Shown in pieces: positions 15,294 through 23,758 of a stretch of 45,645 nucleotides of DNA. Source of the DNA: UBA7937 sp034419095 (GTDB lineage Bacteria; Chloroflexota; Anaerolineae; UBA7937); the NCBI GenBank assembly GCA_034419095.1, contig DAOULQ010000110.1, positions 1 to 45,645 of the forward strand, read 5' to 3'. The position numbers were made by a program, and so were the translations under genes. The stretch's first letter is position 1. Each line of letters starts with the position of its first letter. The notes below the pieces were generated by a model. It saw only the letters and a program-made list of their open reading frames with translations. It ran no database searches and was not told the DNA's origin.

Positions 15294-16358
15294 CTATCTT
15301 AGCACGGCTAGGGCCATGCCGAATATCCAACCAGCCAAGGTTGTTAGAGCGGTCACCAGCCCTACATAAACCAGGTTCTTCTTGCCCCCCATGATCTTAT
15401 GCGTGACCATGATGCTCTGTAGAGAGAGTTCTGGGTCGGCCAAAAGGTAGGCCAATAGGGGTCCCTTAGCCATCCCTAGATCGAGGAACATCCGGGCGAT
15501 GGGGACCTCCATCAGTGTGGGGAAGTACATGAATACCCCAAATAAGACTCCTACTAAGTTAGCGATGATTGTGTTATTTCCAGCCATGCTCCTAACCACC
15601 CCTGGCGGGATTATCACTTTGGCCATGCCAGCCAGAAATACGCCAGCGATGAGCAGGGGGAATATCTGCTTGAAAAACTTCCAAGTCTCCTCCAGCCAAA
15701 GTTTGCACTCGTGGCGGGTGAGTCCCCAGTTGGCAGTGGCTACCGCGCCCACCGCCAAGAGAGCCACCCCACCGTTTCGCCAACTAGCATTGATCTTAGC
15801 CGTACCCACTAGGAGGATAGACACCAAGAGGGCAAAGAAACCCATTATACGGCCCTCGATCCTGGCTGAACCTACAACGCTGGCCGCAACCCTGGGGCTA
15901 TTTGCCTCCTCCCGGCGGAATATCCAAGCCATCATCAGTCCGATGAGAATCCCAAACGCTGTAGCCAGGACCGCACGGGCCACAGCGATATCCATGCCGA
16001 TGAGCCCCCCGGTATAAGTCAGGGCCAGAATGTTCACCGCCGGCCCAATGAAAAGAAAGGTTATGGCTGGCCCCAGTCCCGCGCCCCTTCTCCAAATCCC
16101 GGCGAAGAGAGGTAGGATGGTGCAGGAGCAAACGGCCAAGAGAAAGCCAGAAGCGGCCGCTGCTAGATAGGCGACCCAGGGCTTGGCCTCTCGCCCCAGA
16201 TATTTGGTCACCGCCTCCTTGGGTATCAGCGCGCTCATGGCCCCAGCGATGAAGAAAGCGGGCACCAAACACATCAGCACGTGGGCGGAGAGATAATCCA
16301 AAGTGCTCGCCCAGCCCTCACGCAATAAGGTCAAAGCAAAAGCCCAAAGGTTATCCAT
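15294..16358 (-). CDS. ArsP/DUF318-family permease
   Basis: A 354-aa membrane protein with about eight to ten helices and two homologous halves. The first half carries LAVCSCTILPLFAGIWRRG and the second GVFMYFPTLMEVPIARMF, the typical paired loops of the predicted permease family PF03773 that includes ArsP, an exporter of trivalent organoarsenicals. The adjacent cysteines in CSC are the likely substrate contacts. It lies between arsR and a thioredoxin-like gene, the most common arrangement of the family. A basic loop in the middle (FRREEANSPR) separates the halves. Substrate could be methylarsenite, another metalloid or a metal; the ACR3 gene downstream favours arsenic. Confidence 0.85.
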   Translation of the reverse strand: MDNLWAFALTLLREGWASTLDYLSAHVLMCLVPAFFIAGAMSALIPKEAVTKYLGREAKPWVAYLAAAASGFLLAVCSCTILPLFAGIWRRGAGLGPAITFLFIGPAVNILALTYTGGLIGMDIAVARAVLATAFGILIGLMMAWIFRREEANSPRVAASVVGSARIEGRIMGFFALLVSILLVGTAKINASWRNGGVALLAVGAVATANWGLTRHECKLWLEETWKFFKQIFPLLIAGVFLAGMAKVIIPPGVVRSMAGNNTIIANLVGVLFGVFMYFPTLMEVPIARMFLDLGMAKGPLLAYLLADPELSLQSIMVTHKIMGGKKNLVYVGLVTALTTLAGWIFGMALAVLR

Positions 16359-16411
16359 CTTCGATTCTCCTCATCCCCGTTCTGTCTCTGACTCACGCCC
16401 CGGTTTTGGTC

Positions 16412-16741
16412 CTAGATAGCGGGTTCAAGGGCGGCCAAGGCTTGCCTTGCCTGATCCAGACGGTCATGAGTGATGGAAGAGAGGAGGTCCAAAGCCTTAA
16501 AAACTCGGGGGTCGGTGACACGATAGAGGATCCTTAAGCCGTCCCTCCTGCTTGTGACCAGGTTCGCGCGGCGCAAGATGGCCAAATGTTGTGAGATATT
16601 CGCTTGGCGGAGATCGAGGGCCGGCTCCAGATCGCAGACGCAAACCTCCCCCTCCCGAAGTAGGGAAAGGATGGCCAGGCGGGTAGGGTGGGCCAAGGCT
16701 TTTATGGTTCTGGCTAACAAGCGATAGGCATCCCTTTCCAT
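16412..16741 (-). CDS. arsR: ArsR-family metalloregulatory repressor
   Basis: A 109-aa winged-helix dimeric repressor that would leave its DNA site on binding As(III) or a related metal. Helix-turn-helix residues follow ALAHPTRLAILSLL, and the metal site is VCVCDL with Cys34 and Cys36, the classical arrangement of As/Sb-responsive ArsR. The recognition helix region is RQANISQHLAILRRANLV. GGAGG lies just before the ATG. It heads the operon arsR, permease, thioredoxin-like, acr3 and very probably controls it from the promoter at 16787-16815. Divergent from the acyl-CoA ligase gene. Confidence 0.92.
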   Translation of the reverse strand: MERDAYRLLARTIKALAHPTRLAILSLLREGEVCVCDLEPALDLRQANISQHLAILRRANLVTSRRDGLRILYRVTDPRVFKALDLLSSITHDRLDQARQALAALEPAI

Positions 16742-16751
16742 TGTGCCTCCT

Positions 16752-16792
16752 ACTATAATTAGGATATTAGAATAATCGCATAAAAGATTATA
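16752..16792 (-). promoter_or_regulatory. Likely ArsR operator region
   Basis: Between the -10 box and the arsR ribosome site lies AT-rich DNA with TAATC(N8)GATTA as an inverted repeat and a nearby direct repeat of the type CTAAT(N3)CTAAT. Its position would let bound ArsR block transcription. Confidence 0.4.
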
Positions 16793-16815
16793 TCTCCTTC
16801 TCCTTCTTTTGTCAA
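16787..16815 (-). promoter_or_regulatory. Consensus promoter of the arsenic operon
   Basis: On the minus strand TTGACA (16815-16810) and TATAAT (16792-16787) are separated by exactly 17 bp, a perfect sigma-A consensus, 45 bp before the arsR ATG. Such a strong promoter fits a gene set held off by a repressor. Confidence 0.85.
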
Positions 16816-16829
16816 GTGCCTCTAGAGAA

Positions 16830-16858
16830 TTGCCTTATACTTCCTTTTGGGGTAATAT
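16830..16858 (+). promoter_or_regulatory. Candidate promoter for the acyl-CoA ligase gene
   Basis: TTGCCT (16830-16835) and TAATAT (16853-16858), 17 bp apart, lie 29 bp before ATG 16888 and back to back with the arsR promoter. Confidence 0.5.
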
Positions 16859-16887
16859 ATGCAAAGCGCTCTGGTGTTAGAGGTATC

Positions 16888-18978
16888 ATGTTCGATTTCT
16901 TCTTCTGTCCCCAATCCGTGGCCGTCATCGGTGCCTCTCGCAATGAAGAGAAGTTAGGCCACGGCGTCTTGAAGAACCTCCTCCAGTACGGCTACAAAGG
17001 TAAGGTTTACCCCATCAACCCCAAGGCCGATGAGGTTCTGGGTCTTAGAGCCTACCCTAGTGTCCTGGATGTCCCTGGGGAGATCGACATGTCGGTGGTC
17101 GTGGTTCCGGCCCCCATAGTGGCTCGGGTCTTGGAGGAGTGTGGCCAGAAGGGGGTGCAGGGGGTGGTGATCATCACCGCTGGCTTCCGAGAGGTGGGTG
17201 GCCAGGGGCTGAAGGAGGAGAAGAGGTTGGCAGAGATAGCCAGCCGCTACGGTATGCGTATCATCGGTCCTAATTGCCTGGGCCTCATCGATACCCTCTG
17301 CTCCCTCAACGCCACCTTCTCGCCCAGTATGCCCAAGCGGGGTGATATCGCCATCATGTCCCAATCGGGAGCCCTTCTCGTCGCCATCCTCGATTGGGCG
17401 GTGGCCCAGGAGGTGGGCTTCTCCCGAGTGGTGAGCCTGGGGAACAAGGCAGATGTCGATGAGGTGGATATACTAGAGGCCTGGGGGGAAGACCCCTACT
17501 CCAAGGTGATCGCCGCTTATCTGGAAGGGGTGGACGATGGGAGGAGGTTCATGGAGGTGGCCCGTCTCGTCACTCCCAAGATGCCCGTCGTAGTCATCAA
17601 GGCTGGGACCACCGAGGCCGGTGCCAGGGCTGTCTCCTCCCATACGGGTAGCCTGGCCGGCTCGGAAAAGGCCTATGATGTGGCCTTGAGGCAGTCGGGG
17701 ATCGTGCGAGCCAACTCCATGGAGGACCTCTTCGACTACGCCTTCGCCTTCTCCCAACAACCTCTCCTCCAAGGTAACCGGATCGCCGTCGTCACTAACG
17801 GTGGAGGGGCGGGGATAATGGCTTCAGATGAGGTAGAGCGAGTGGGGCTGAAGATGGCCTCCCTCTCCCGAGAGACGATAGAGCGGCTGAGGGAGCGTCT
17901 GCCCCCCGAGGCCAACATCTACAACCCTGTCGACTGTCTAGGGGACGCCGACGCCGAAAGGTACGGATACGCCCTGGAGATGGTCCTCAACGATGAGAAT
18001 GTGGATGGGGTCATCGCTAGTTTCACCACCCAAGTAGTGATACATGTGGAGGATATCGCTCAGGCAATAGTTCAGATAGCAAAGGGGTATGAAAAGCCGG
18101 TATTCGCTTCGTTCATGGGAGGAAAGATATCTCAGGCAGGGATAGAGATTCTGAGGGAACATGGTGTCCCCAATTACCCTTTTCCTGAGCGCGCGGTAAG
18201 AGCCATGTTAGCCATGTATCAGCGCCGTCGATTTCTAGACAGCCCTCCTCGGGAGATCGAGCGGTTCGAGGTCCAACTCCAAGGGGTGCAAGAGGTCTTT
18301 CAGCAAGTCCGTTCTGAGGGAAGGCTTACGGTGGGGGACGCTGAGGCGCGCCGGGTGATGGAGGCTTATGGTATCCCCTTACCCCAGTCGGTATTGGCTA
18401 AGGATCCAGAGGAAGCGGTCGGGGCGGCTGAAAGCATCGGCTATCCGGTGGCCATGAAGATAGCCTCTCCCGATATCTTGCATAAGACGGACATCGGAGG
18501 GGTAAGGCTCAATATAAGGGGCCCCGATGAGGCTAGGGATAGTTTCGACCTCTTGAACTATCGAGCCCTGCGTTTCATGCCTGAGGCTGAGATATGGGGA
18601 GTGCTGGTTCAAGAGATGGTTGAGGGTTGCCATGAGGTGCTGGTGGGGATGAGCCGGGACCCACAATTTGGGCCCCTCTTGGCTTTCGGTTTGGGTGGGA
18701 TCTACGTGGAGGCTCTCCAAGATGTGACCTTCCGCATCGCTCCCGTGGCCCGCTGGGAGGTCAAGGAGATGCTCTCCGAGATCCGCGGCTATAGTCTACT
18801 TCGGGGCGTGCGAGGGGAGAGCCCAGCGGACCTGGAAGCGATTGTGGATTGTATGTTGCGGGTCTCCCAACTGGTGACCGATTTCCCAGAGATCGTAGAA
18901 CTGGATATAAACCCCCTTATAGTCTGCGAGGAGGGAAAGGGAGCGGTGGCTGTCGATCTGAGGATGGCTCTACAATGA
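16888..18978 (+). CDS. ADP-forming acetate/acyl-CoA ligase (fused alpha and beta parts)
   Basis: A 696-aa cytoplasmic enzyme that converts acyl-CoA, ADP and phosphate to acid, CoA and ATP (or the reverse). Domain order: CoA-binding Rossmann (VAVIGASRNEEKLGHGVL, residues 11-28), succinyl-CoA-ligase-like domains with IIGPNCLGLID (125-134) and SQSGALL, the phosphohistidine His252 in SSHTGSLAGSE, then an ATP-grasp domain from about residue 460 (AMKIASPDILHKTDIGGV). I chose ATG 16888, which gives the standard FFxPxSVAVIGAS beginning. The gene downstream is a Pta-N-like protein, so the pair looks like an acetate/acyl-phosphate energy module. Substrate could be acetate, propionate or branched acids. 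Confidence 0.92.
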   Translation: MFDFFFCPQSVAVIGASRNEEKLGHGVLKNLLQYGYKGKVYPINPKADEVLGLRAYPSVLDVPGEIDMSVVVVPAPIVARVLEECGQKGVQGVVIITAGFREVGGQGLKEEKRLAEIASRYGMRIIGPNCLGLIDTLCSLNATFSPSMPKRGDIAIMSQSGALLVAILDWAVAQEVGFSRVVSLGNKADVDEVDILEAWGEDPYSKVIAAYLEGVDDGRRFMEVARLVTPKMPVVVIKAGTTEAGARAVSSHTGSLAGSEKAYDVALRQSGIVRANSMEDLFDYAFAFSQQPLLQGNRIAVVTNGGGAGIMASDEVERVGLKMASLSRETIERLRERLPPEANIYNPVDCLGDADAERYGYALEMVLNDENVDGVIASFTTQVVIHVEDIAQAIVQIAKGYEKPVFASFMGGKISQAGIEILREHGVPNYPFPERAVRAMLAMYQRRRFLDSPPREIERFEVQLQGVQEVFQQVRSEGRLTVGDAEARRVMEAYGIPLPQSVLAKDPEEAVGAAESIGYPVAMKIASPDILHKTDIGGVRLNIRGPDEARDSFDLLNYRALRFMPEAEIWGVLVQEMVEGCHEVLVGMSRDPQFGPLLAFGLGGIYVEALQDVTFRIAPVARWEVKEMLSEIRGYSLLRGVRGESPADLEAIVDCMLRVSQLVTDFPEIVELDINPLIVCEEGKGAVAVDLRMALQ

Positions 18979-19020
18979 TTAAGCAGGTTTTATCGGTGCC
19001 TCGGTGGCGAAGGAGGAGAA

Positions 19021-20103
19021 ATGGCTGAAAAGGCGGTGGCGGTATACGTGACTTCAGCGGAGGCCTTCTCCGGCAAGAGCTCGCTATGTGTAGGGTTAGG
19101 TTTGAGGTTCCGCCGCGATGGGTTCCGCGTGGGCTATATGAAGCCCATAAGCAGCACGGCCAAGCGGATAAAGGGGCGCGCCACAGATGAAGATGTGGAA
19201 GTCATCAAGGAACTCTTTCAATTGGAGGAGGATTCAGAGACCCTGGCCCCGGTCTGCCTCGACCCCCTCACCTTGGAATCGATCCTTAAGGGGGAGAGGG
19301 TCGACGTAAAGGGGTGCATAAAGAGAGCCTATGAGCAGGCGTCTAAAGATAAGGACGTGATGCTCTTGGGAGGCGGGGCCTCCCTGAACGATGGAGCCTT
19401 GGTTGGTCTCCCATCTCAAAAGGTAGCGGAACTTCTGGGGGCCTGGGAGTTGGTTATCATCAGATATGAGGACGATCTGTCTCTGAATAGTCTGCTCCTG
19501 CGCCAGGAGGTCTTTGGCCCATCGATGTTGGGGGCTATCCTCAACACCGTCCCTAGGCGGAGGCTCGAATACGTGCGGAGGACGGTTAGGCCCTTCCTCG
19601 AGGATCGGGGGATAAAGGTCTATGCTGTTTTGCCGGAAGAGCGGATTCTCCTCTCTATGAGTGTGGGAGAGTTGGCAGAGGTTCTGGGGGGACGGATACT
19701 CAACTCTCCGGAGAAGGCGGATGAGTTGGTGGAGTATCTGATGATCGGGGCTATGAGCGTGGATAGCGCCCTCTCCTACTTCCGCCGGAAGCCCAACAAA
19801 GCGGTCATCACTGGCGGCGACCGGCTGGATATCCAACTGGCGGCCCTGGAGACCTCTACCAGATGTCTAATCCTCACCGGCAACCTCCATCCCAATGCCG
19901 TCATCCTGGCGCGAGCCGAGGAGTTAGGGGTGCCCATGATTTTGGTGGGCCAGGACACGCTAACCGCCGTGGAGATCATCGAGCGCTACTTCGGGAGGAC
20001 CCGTTTCCACCAGAGGAAGAAGATCGAGCGGTTCGAGAAACTATTAGAGAAACATTTCGACTTCCAGGGGCTATATCAAGCGCTGGGGTTGAAGTCAAGG
20101 TAG
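19021..20103 (+). CDS. BioD-like/DRTGG-domain protein (phosphotransacetylase N-terminal homologue)
   Basis: A 360-aa cytoplasmic protein. The N-terminal half is a dethiobiotin-synthetase-like P-loop domain (SAEAFSGKSSLCVGLGLRF, then YMKPIS). The C-terminal half is a DRTGG domain (NKAVITGGDRLDIQLAALE...LILTGNLHPNA). This pair of domains forms the regulatory N-terminus of long bacterial Pta proteins; here the catalytic acyltransferase domain is absent. It follows the acyl-CoA ligase by 42 bp with GGAGG before the ATG, so the two are likely co-transcribed. It may sense acetyl-CoA-related metabolites and tune the ligase, which is inference from context. Confidence 0.8.
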   Translation: MAEKAVAVYVTSAEAFSGKSSLCVGLGLRFRRDGFRVGYMKPISSTAKRIKGRATDEDVEVIKELFQLEEDSETLAPVCLDPLTLESILKGERVDVKGCIKRAYEQASKDKDVMLLGGGASLNDGALVGLPSQKVAELLGAWELVIIRYEDDLSLNSLLLRQEVFGPSMLGAILNTVPRRRLEYVRRTVRPFLEDRGIKVYAVLPEERILLSMSVGELAEVLGGRILNSPEKADELVEYLMIGAMSVDSALSYFRRKPNKAVITGGDRLDIQLAALETSTRCLILTGNLHPNAVILARAEELGVPMILVGQDTLTAVEIIERYFGRTRFHQRKKIERFEKLLEKHFDFQGLYQALGLKSR

Positions 20104-20140
20104 AATCGCGAAGGGGCGAAGGGGCGAATTTCACGAAAAG
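20104..20140 (+). repeat. CGAAG-rich short repeats before the GxxExxY gene
   Basis: GAATCGCGAAGG followed by two CGAAGGGG units and CACGAAAAG lies directly upstream of the gene; GAATCGCGAAAGCACGAAG recurs within its 3' end (20551-20569), and the opposite-strand version (CTTCATCTTCGTGGATTTCG) sits after the stop (20653-20672). The array therefore brackets the gene. Confidence 0.55.
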
Positions 20141-20623
20141 GTGGTTCAGATAGTGCAGGCTGGTCGCTCTACAAAGGGATACGATTTCGACGACGTTACA
20201 GGCGAGATAATCGGAGCCTGCATCGAGGTACACAGAAACTTGGGGCCGGGCTTCCAGGAGGTAACCTATCAACGCGCTCTAGCCTTGGAGTTACAAGTCA
20301 GATCGTTAGATTTCGTGCGAGAGGAGAAAGTACCCGTCTACTATAAAGGAAAGCAGATAGACACACGCCGGGTTGACTTTGTTGTCGAGGGTTGCTTGGT
20401 GGAGATCAAAGCCAAGCGGGAGTTCGATCCCGAAGATTACATACAGACCCTTTCCTATCTCAAGGCGTCAGGTTACCACTTGGGTCTTCTGGTCAACTTT
20501 GGTGGCAAGAGAGCCCAATTCAAGAGGCTGGTAAATTCTTCTTCGCCGCTTGAATCGCGAAAGCACGAAGCGCCGAAAAGGGAACGGTTGGAGGATACAA
20601 GTGGGTATTCGCAAAGGCCCTGA
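20141..20623 (+). CDS. GxxExxY-family PD-(D/E)XK nuclease-like protein
   Basis: A 160-aa protein with the family motif GFQEVTY at residues 37-43 and a nuclease-like core: Asp79 in RRVDFVV and Glu88-Ile-Lys90 (CLVEIKAKREF). The next motif, YIQTLSYLKASGYHLGLLVNFG, is also standard. Usual family length is about 125-135 residues; here a charged tail of some 25 residues is encoded by the repeat-rich 3' sequence and may be accidental. The GTG start at 20141 has little ribosome-site support. The role of the family is not known; similar genes are scattered through environmental genomes and behave like mobile or selfish genes. It stands alone between the Pta-N-like gene and enolase. Confidence 0.8.
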   Translation: MVQIVQAGRSTKGYDFDDVTGEIIGACIEVHRNLGPGFQEVTYQRALALELQVRSLDFVREEKVPVYYKGKQIDTRRVDFVVEGCLVEIKAKREFDPEDYIQTLSYLKASGYHLGLLVNFGGKRAQFKRLVNSSSPLESRKHEAPKRERLEDTSGYSQRP

Positions 20624-20741
20624 CATCGAGATGATCTGTTTTCGCGTCGTTCTTCATCTTCGTGGATTTCGTGATTCAATACCGCTACTTTCAGTTTGAT
20701 GTCTCGTACTGCATGATAAGTATGGCATTTGGAGGGCTACT

Positions 20742-22028
20742 ATGACCATGATCGAAGATATATACGCGCGGGAGATCCTCGACTCCCGGGGCAACCCCAC
20801 CGTGGAGGTGGAGGTTCTCTTGATTAGCGGGGCGGTGGGGCGGGCCGCGGTCCCCTCCGGCGCCTCTACCGGTCGCCATGAGGCCCTGGAACTCCGCGAC
20901 GGCGACGAGAAGCGGTACGGAGGCAAAGGGGTGCTCAAGGCGGTGGAGAACGTGAACGAGCAAATCGCCGAAGACCTCATCGGCTGGGACGCCCTCGATC
21001 AGGCAGGTATAGACGCCCTTCTCGTGGGGCTGGACGGCACGCCCAATAAGTCGAACCTAGGGGCCAACGCCACCCTGGGAGTATCTTTGGCTGTGGCCAA
21101 GGCGGCGGCCGACGCCCTAGACCTGCCCCTCTACCGCTACCTGGGAGGCGTGGGGGCCAATACCCTGCCCGTTCCCCTGATGAACATCCTCAACGGGGGG
21201 AAACACGCCGCCGACTCTACCGACCTCCAGGAGTTCATGATCGTGCCCGCTGGAGCGTCCACCTTTAGCGAAGCCCTGCGCTGGGGAGCGGAGATTTATC
21301 ATAGTCTGAAGGTGGTCCTGAAGAAGAAAGGTTACAACACCAGCGTGGGTGATGAGGGTGGCTTTGCTCCATCATTAGGCTCCAATCAAGAGGCGATCGA
21401 GGTGATCCTGGCCGCCATAGAGAAGGCAGGCTATAAGGCCGGAGAGGATATATATATCGCTCTCGACCCTGCGGCCACCGAGTTCTATGAAGAGGGAGCA
21501 TACCATCTGCAGAAGGAAGAACGAAGGTTGACGAGCGCCCAGATGGTCGATTTCTACGCCCATTGGGTCGAGGCCTACCCCATCATCTCCATCGAGGATG
21601 GCCTGGCGGAGGATGATTGGGAGGGCTGGAGGCTACTCACCCAGAGGATAGGCGACCAGATTCAGATCGTGGGCGATGACTTACTAGTTACCAATGTTCA
21701 ACGTCTAAAGCGGGCTATCGAGGAAGAGGCAGCCAACTCCATCCTCATCAAGGTGAACCAGATAGGGACCCTTTCTGAGGCCATAGCGGCCGTGGAGATG
21801 GCCAGGAAAGCGGGCTGGACGCAGGTCATCTCTCACCGCAGCGGGGAGACCGAGGATACCACCATCGCCGACTTAGCCGTGGCCCTAAACACTGGACAGA
21901 TAAAGACGGGAGCCCCCTGCCGATCTGAGAGGGTAGCCAAGTACAATCGACTCCTGCGCATCGAAGAGGAGTTGGGCGACGCAGCGAGGTATCCGGGCCT
22001 GGGAGCGTTCAAATTAGGGTCTTTGTAG
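20742..22028 (+). CDS. eno: Enolase
   Basis: A 428-aa glycolytic enzyme converting 2-phosphoglycerate to phosphoenolpyruvate with Mg2+. IYAREILDSRGNPTVEVEV opens the protein; the signature ILIKVNQIGTLSEA with the catalytic Lys and the closing SHRSGETEDTTIADLAVAL and GAPCRSERVAKYNRLLRIEEEL are intact. Metal ligands appear in ISIEDGLAEDDW and QIVGDDLLVTN. Length is normal. GGAGGG lies 6 bp before ATG 20742 (a second ATG two codons later is possible). It converges with the glycosyltransferase gene at 22128. Confidence 0.97.
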   Translation: MTMIEDIYAREILDSRGNPTVEVEVLLISGAVGRAAVPSGASTGRHEALELRDGDEKRYGGKGVLKAVENVNEQIAEDLIGWDALDQAGIDALLVGLDGTPNKSNLGANATLGVSLAVAKAAADALDLPLYRYLGGVGANTLPVPLMNILNGGKHAADSTDLQEFMIVPAGASTFSEALRWGAEIYHSLKVVLKKKGYNTSVGDEGGFAPSLGSNQEAIEVILAAIEKAGYKAGEDIYIALDPAATEFYEEGAYHLQKEERRLTSAQMVDFYAHWVEAYPIISIEDGLAEDDWEGWRLLTQRIGDQIQIVGDDLLVTNVQRLKRAIEEEAANSILIKVNQIGTLSEAIAAVEMARKAGWTQVISHRSGETEDTTIADLAVALNTGQIKTGAPCRSERVAKYNRLLRIEEELGDAARYPGLGAFKLGSL

Positions 22029-22087
22029 CGTCCGAGCCTGTCTCGGGCGAAAAACATCGCAGGTAGACTGCAACGTTACGTAGGAAG

Positions 22088-22135
22088 CGGGCTAGGGCCT
22101 GTCCTGGCATCGGTTGGGCCAGGGGCTTTAGCCCG
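22088..22135. terminator. Nested hairpin between eno and the converging glycosyltransferase gene
   Basis: CGGGCTA (22088-22094) pairs with TAGCCCG (22129-22135), and inside it CCTGGC pairs with GCCAGG. There is no T-run, and the right arm overlaps the stop of the minus-strand gene, so it is only a candidate bidirectional terminator. Confidence 0.4.
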
Positions 22136-23252
22136 GCGATCGTACCAGGCTCGCAATCAGTCTGGCAGCCTTTTCGGCCGCTTGTGGGTGTGCCAGTTGC
22201 CAGGCTGCTCTTCTCATCTGCTCCACGGTTCCGGGGGAGGCTATGAGTTCCCTCAGAGCAGCCATGGCCTTCTCCGACCTGGGGGTGTAGATTCCAGCAC
22301 CATTTCGGACCACATAATCGATGTTCGCTTCCTCCTGGCCTGGAATAGCACTGGTTATGAGCAGGGGGAGACCGGAGACGAGGGCCTCAGATATGGTGCT
22401 CGGGCCGGCCTTGGTGATAATACAATCGGCGGCCTGCATCAGCGCAGCCATCCTCTCCGTGAAACCTGTGATGTGTATAGGGATCTCCCAGGTCCTCTCT
22501 TCTAGCCGCTCTTTTAACCTTCGGTTTCGACCTGCCACCGCTATGAGTTGCACCTCCAGCCCGGCTTTAGCCACCGCTTTGGCCACCGCTAAAAGGTCAC
22601 CTATCCCCTCTCCGCCGCCGGAGATGAGCACGGTGAAAAGATCGCTCAAGCCCAACTCAGCCCTCAGGGCATCTTGGCTGGAAACTCCCTTGGAGAAAGC
22701 CAGGCCCACAGGCAATCCCACGACCTTCACCTTCTCCCCTGGAATACCCCAGTTCAGGGCTTCCTTACGCGCTTCCTCAGTGGGCACAAGGCAGAGATCG
22801 ACCTCAGAGCAGACCCAAAGGGGATGAATTCTTACCAGATCGGTGATCATAGTAACCACGGGGACTCGCCTCGTCCGCTGCAAAGTCCAAACGGTGAGAC
22901 GGTTGGCCAAAGGGTGGGTGGAGACGACCACGTCGGGGTTTATAGCCAAGAATAGGTCAATCAATTTCTGGAAGAAAAGTGGTTTTAGGCATCTAAGGAG
23001 AAGCCCCGTGCGCCATTGGCCTTCGGTAAGATGATAGAGGAGATGCCAAATGAGGGGTGCATGGTTCACCAGAGGGCCATAGAGCCGACCGATGCGGTTA
23101 AGGGGCGAGGGTAGACCTTGGGTTATGAGATCAACGATGGAAACCTCAAAATGAAAGGGCTCCAGGGCCTCGGCCAAAGCCAGAGCCACGCTCCGGTGAC
23201 CACCGCCCACATCAGAGGTGAGAATCAGAACCCTGTGATCCGTGTCTTCCAT
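22128..23252 (-). CDS. MGDG-synthase/UgtP-like diacylglycerol glycosyltransferase (GT28)
   Basis: A 374-aa GT-B enzyme expected at the cytoplasmic face of the membrane. The N-terminal acceptor domain begins VLILTSDVGGGHRSVALALAEAL, the GGGH motif of monogalactosyldiacylglycerol synthase, and contains VVVSTHPLAN. The C-terminal donor domain has LISGGGEGIG and ITKAGPSTISEALVSGLPLLI, with the nucleotide-sugar-binding PSTxSEAL and the closing PGQEEAN. It probably adds a sugar from a UDP-sugar to diacylglycerol to make membrane glycolipid. Alone on its strand; divergent from the decayed gene at 23432. Confidence 0.88.
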   Translation of the reverse strand: MEDTDHRVLILTSDVGGGHRSVALALAEALEPFHFEVSIVDLITQGLPSPLNRIGRLYGPLVNHAPLIWHLLYHLTEGQWRTGLLLRCLKPLFFQKLIDLFLAINPDVVVSTHPLANRLTVWTLQRTRRVPVVTMITDLVRIHPLWVCSEVDLCLVPTEEARKEALNWGIPGEKVKVVGLPVGLAFSKGVSSQDALRAELGLSDLFTVLISGGGEGIGDLLAVAKAVAKAGLEVQLIAVAGRNRRLKERLEERTWEIPIHITGFTERMAALMQAADCIITKAGPSTISEALVSGLPLLITSAIPGQEEANIDYVVRNGAGIYTPRSEKAMAALRELIASPGTVEQMRRAAWQLAHPQAAEKAARLIASLVRSPG

Positions 23253-23431
23253 ATCGATACCTTCACTAGGTGATATCTACCGCCCCTTCTCCACTTTTGC
23301 ACCTTTCCAGGGCTTTCACAGATTTGCAGCAGGAACGGTTGCCGACGAAGTATATCATAGACATATCCTTAGAGAATAGCCACCCTCTGGTTCCCGTGGT
23401 ATCTTATCGATATCGCTTCTACGGAGGTGCC

Positions 23432-23708
23432 ACGGCGAAAGAACTACCCTCTTCTTATCGGCGGTTCCGGGAGGATTTCTCCCCGGTTTGGGAAGCGTTC
23501 GACAACTTGGGTGAGAGATGCCACCAGGCAGGGCCCCTGGAAGCGAAGGCCCGTCGCTTGGTGAAGTTGGGGATAGCCATAGGAGCAGGTCTAGAGGGTG
23601 CGGTTCACTCCCACACAAGGCGTGCTTTGGCCGAGGGTATCACCCCTGAGGCGAGAAGCAAAGGCTGCTCTAATACCCCCTGGCGTTGGCAATTCTCCTG
23701 CCATGTAG
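23432..23708 (+). pseudogene. Decayed carboxymuconolactone decarboxylase/AhpD-like gene
   Basis: Residues KELPSSYRRFREDFSPVWEAFDNLG and KARRLVKLGIAIGAGLEGAVHSHTRRAL match small CMD-domain proteins closely. Where these begin, the expected ATG reads ACG (23432-23434) with GGAGG 4 bp upstream. After TPEA the frame is broken: the expected helix AALxxPxxGxPxAM continues one frame over (23658-23705) and ends at TAG 23706. The usual CxxC-type CMD motif is replaced by GAVHSH, as in one CMD subfamily. Upstream in-frame sequence from 23270 shows no family match. Non-ATG initiation is conceivable, but two lesions favour a pseudogene. Confidence 0.6.
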
Positions 23709-23758
23709 TAGACTGAGCGCGTCAAAATGCCATCTGCGATCTTAGAGAAAGGTTGGGC

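Noticed and set aside
23270..23431. In-frame N-terminal extension of the CMD-like gene
   Set aside because: It lacks any family match and precedes a good ribosome site at the expected start; probably fortuitous.
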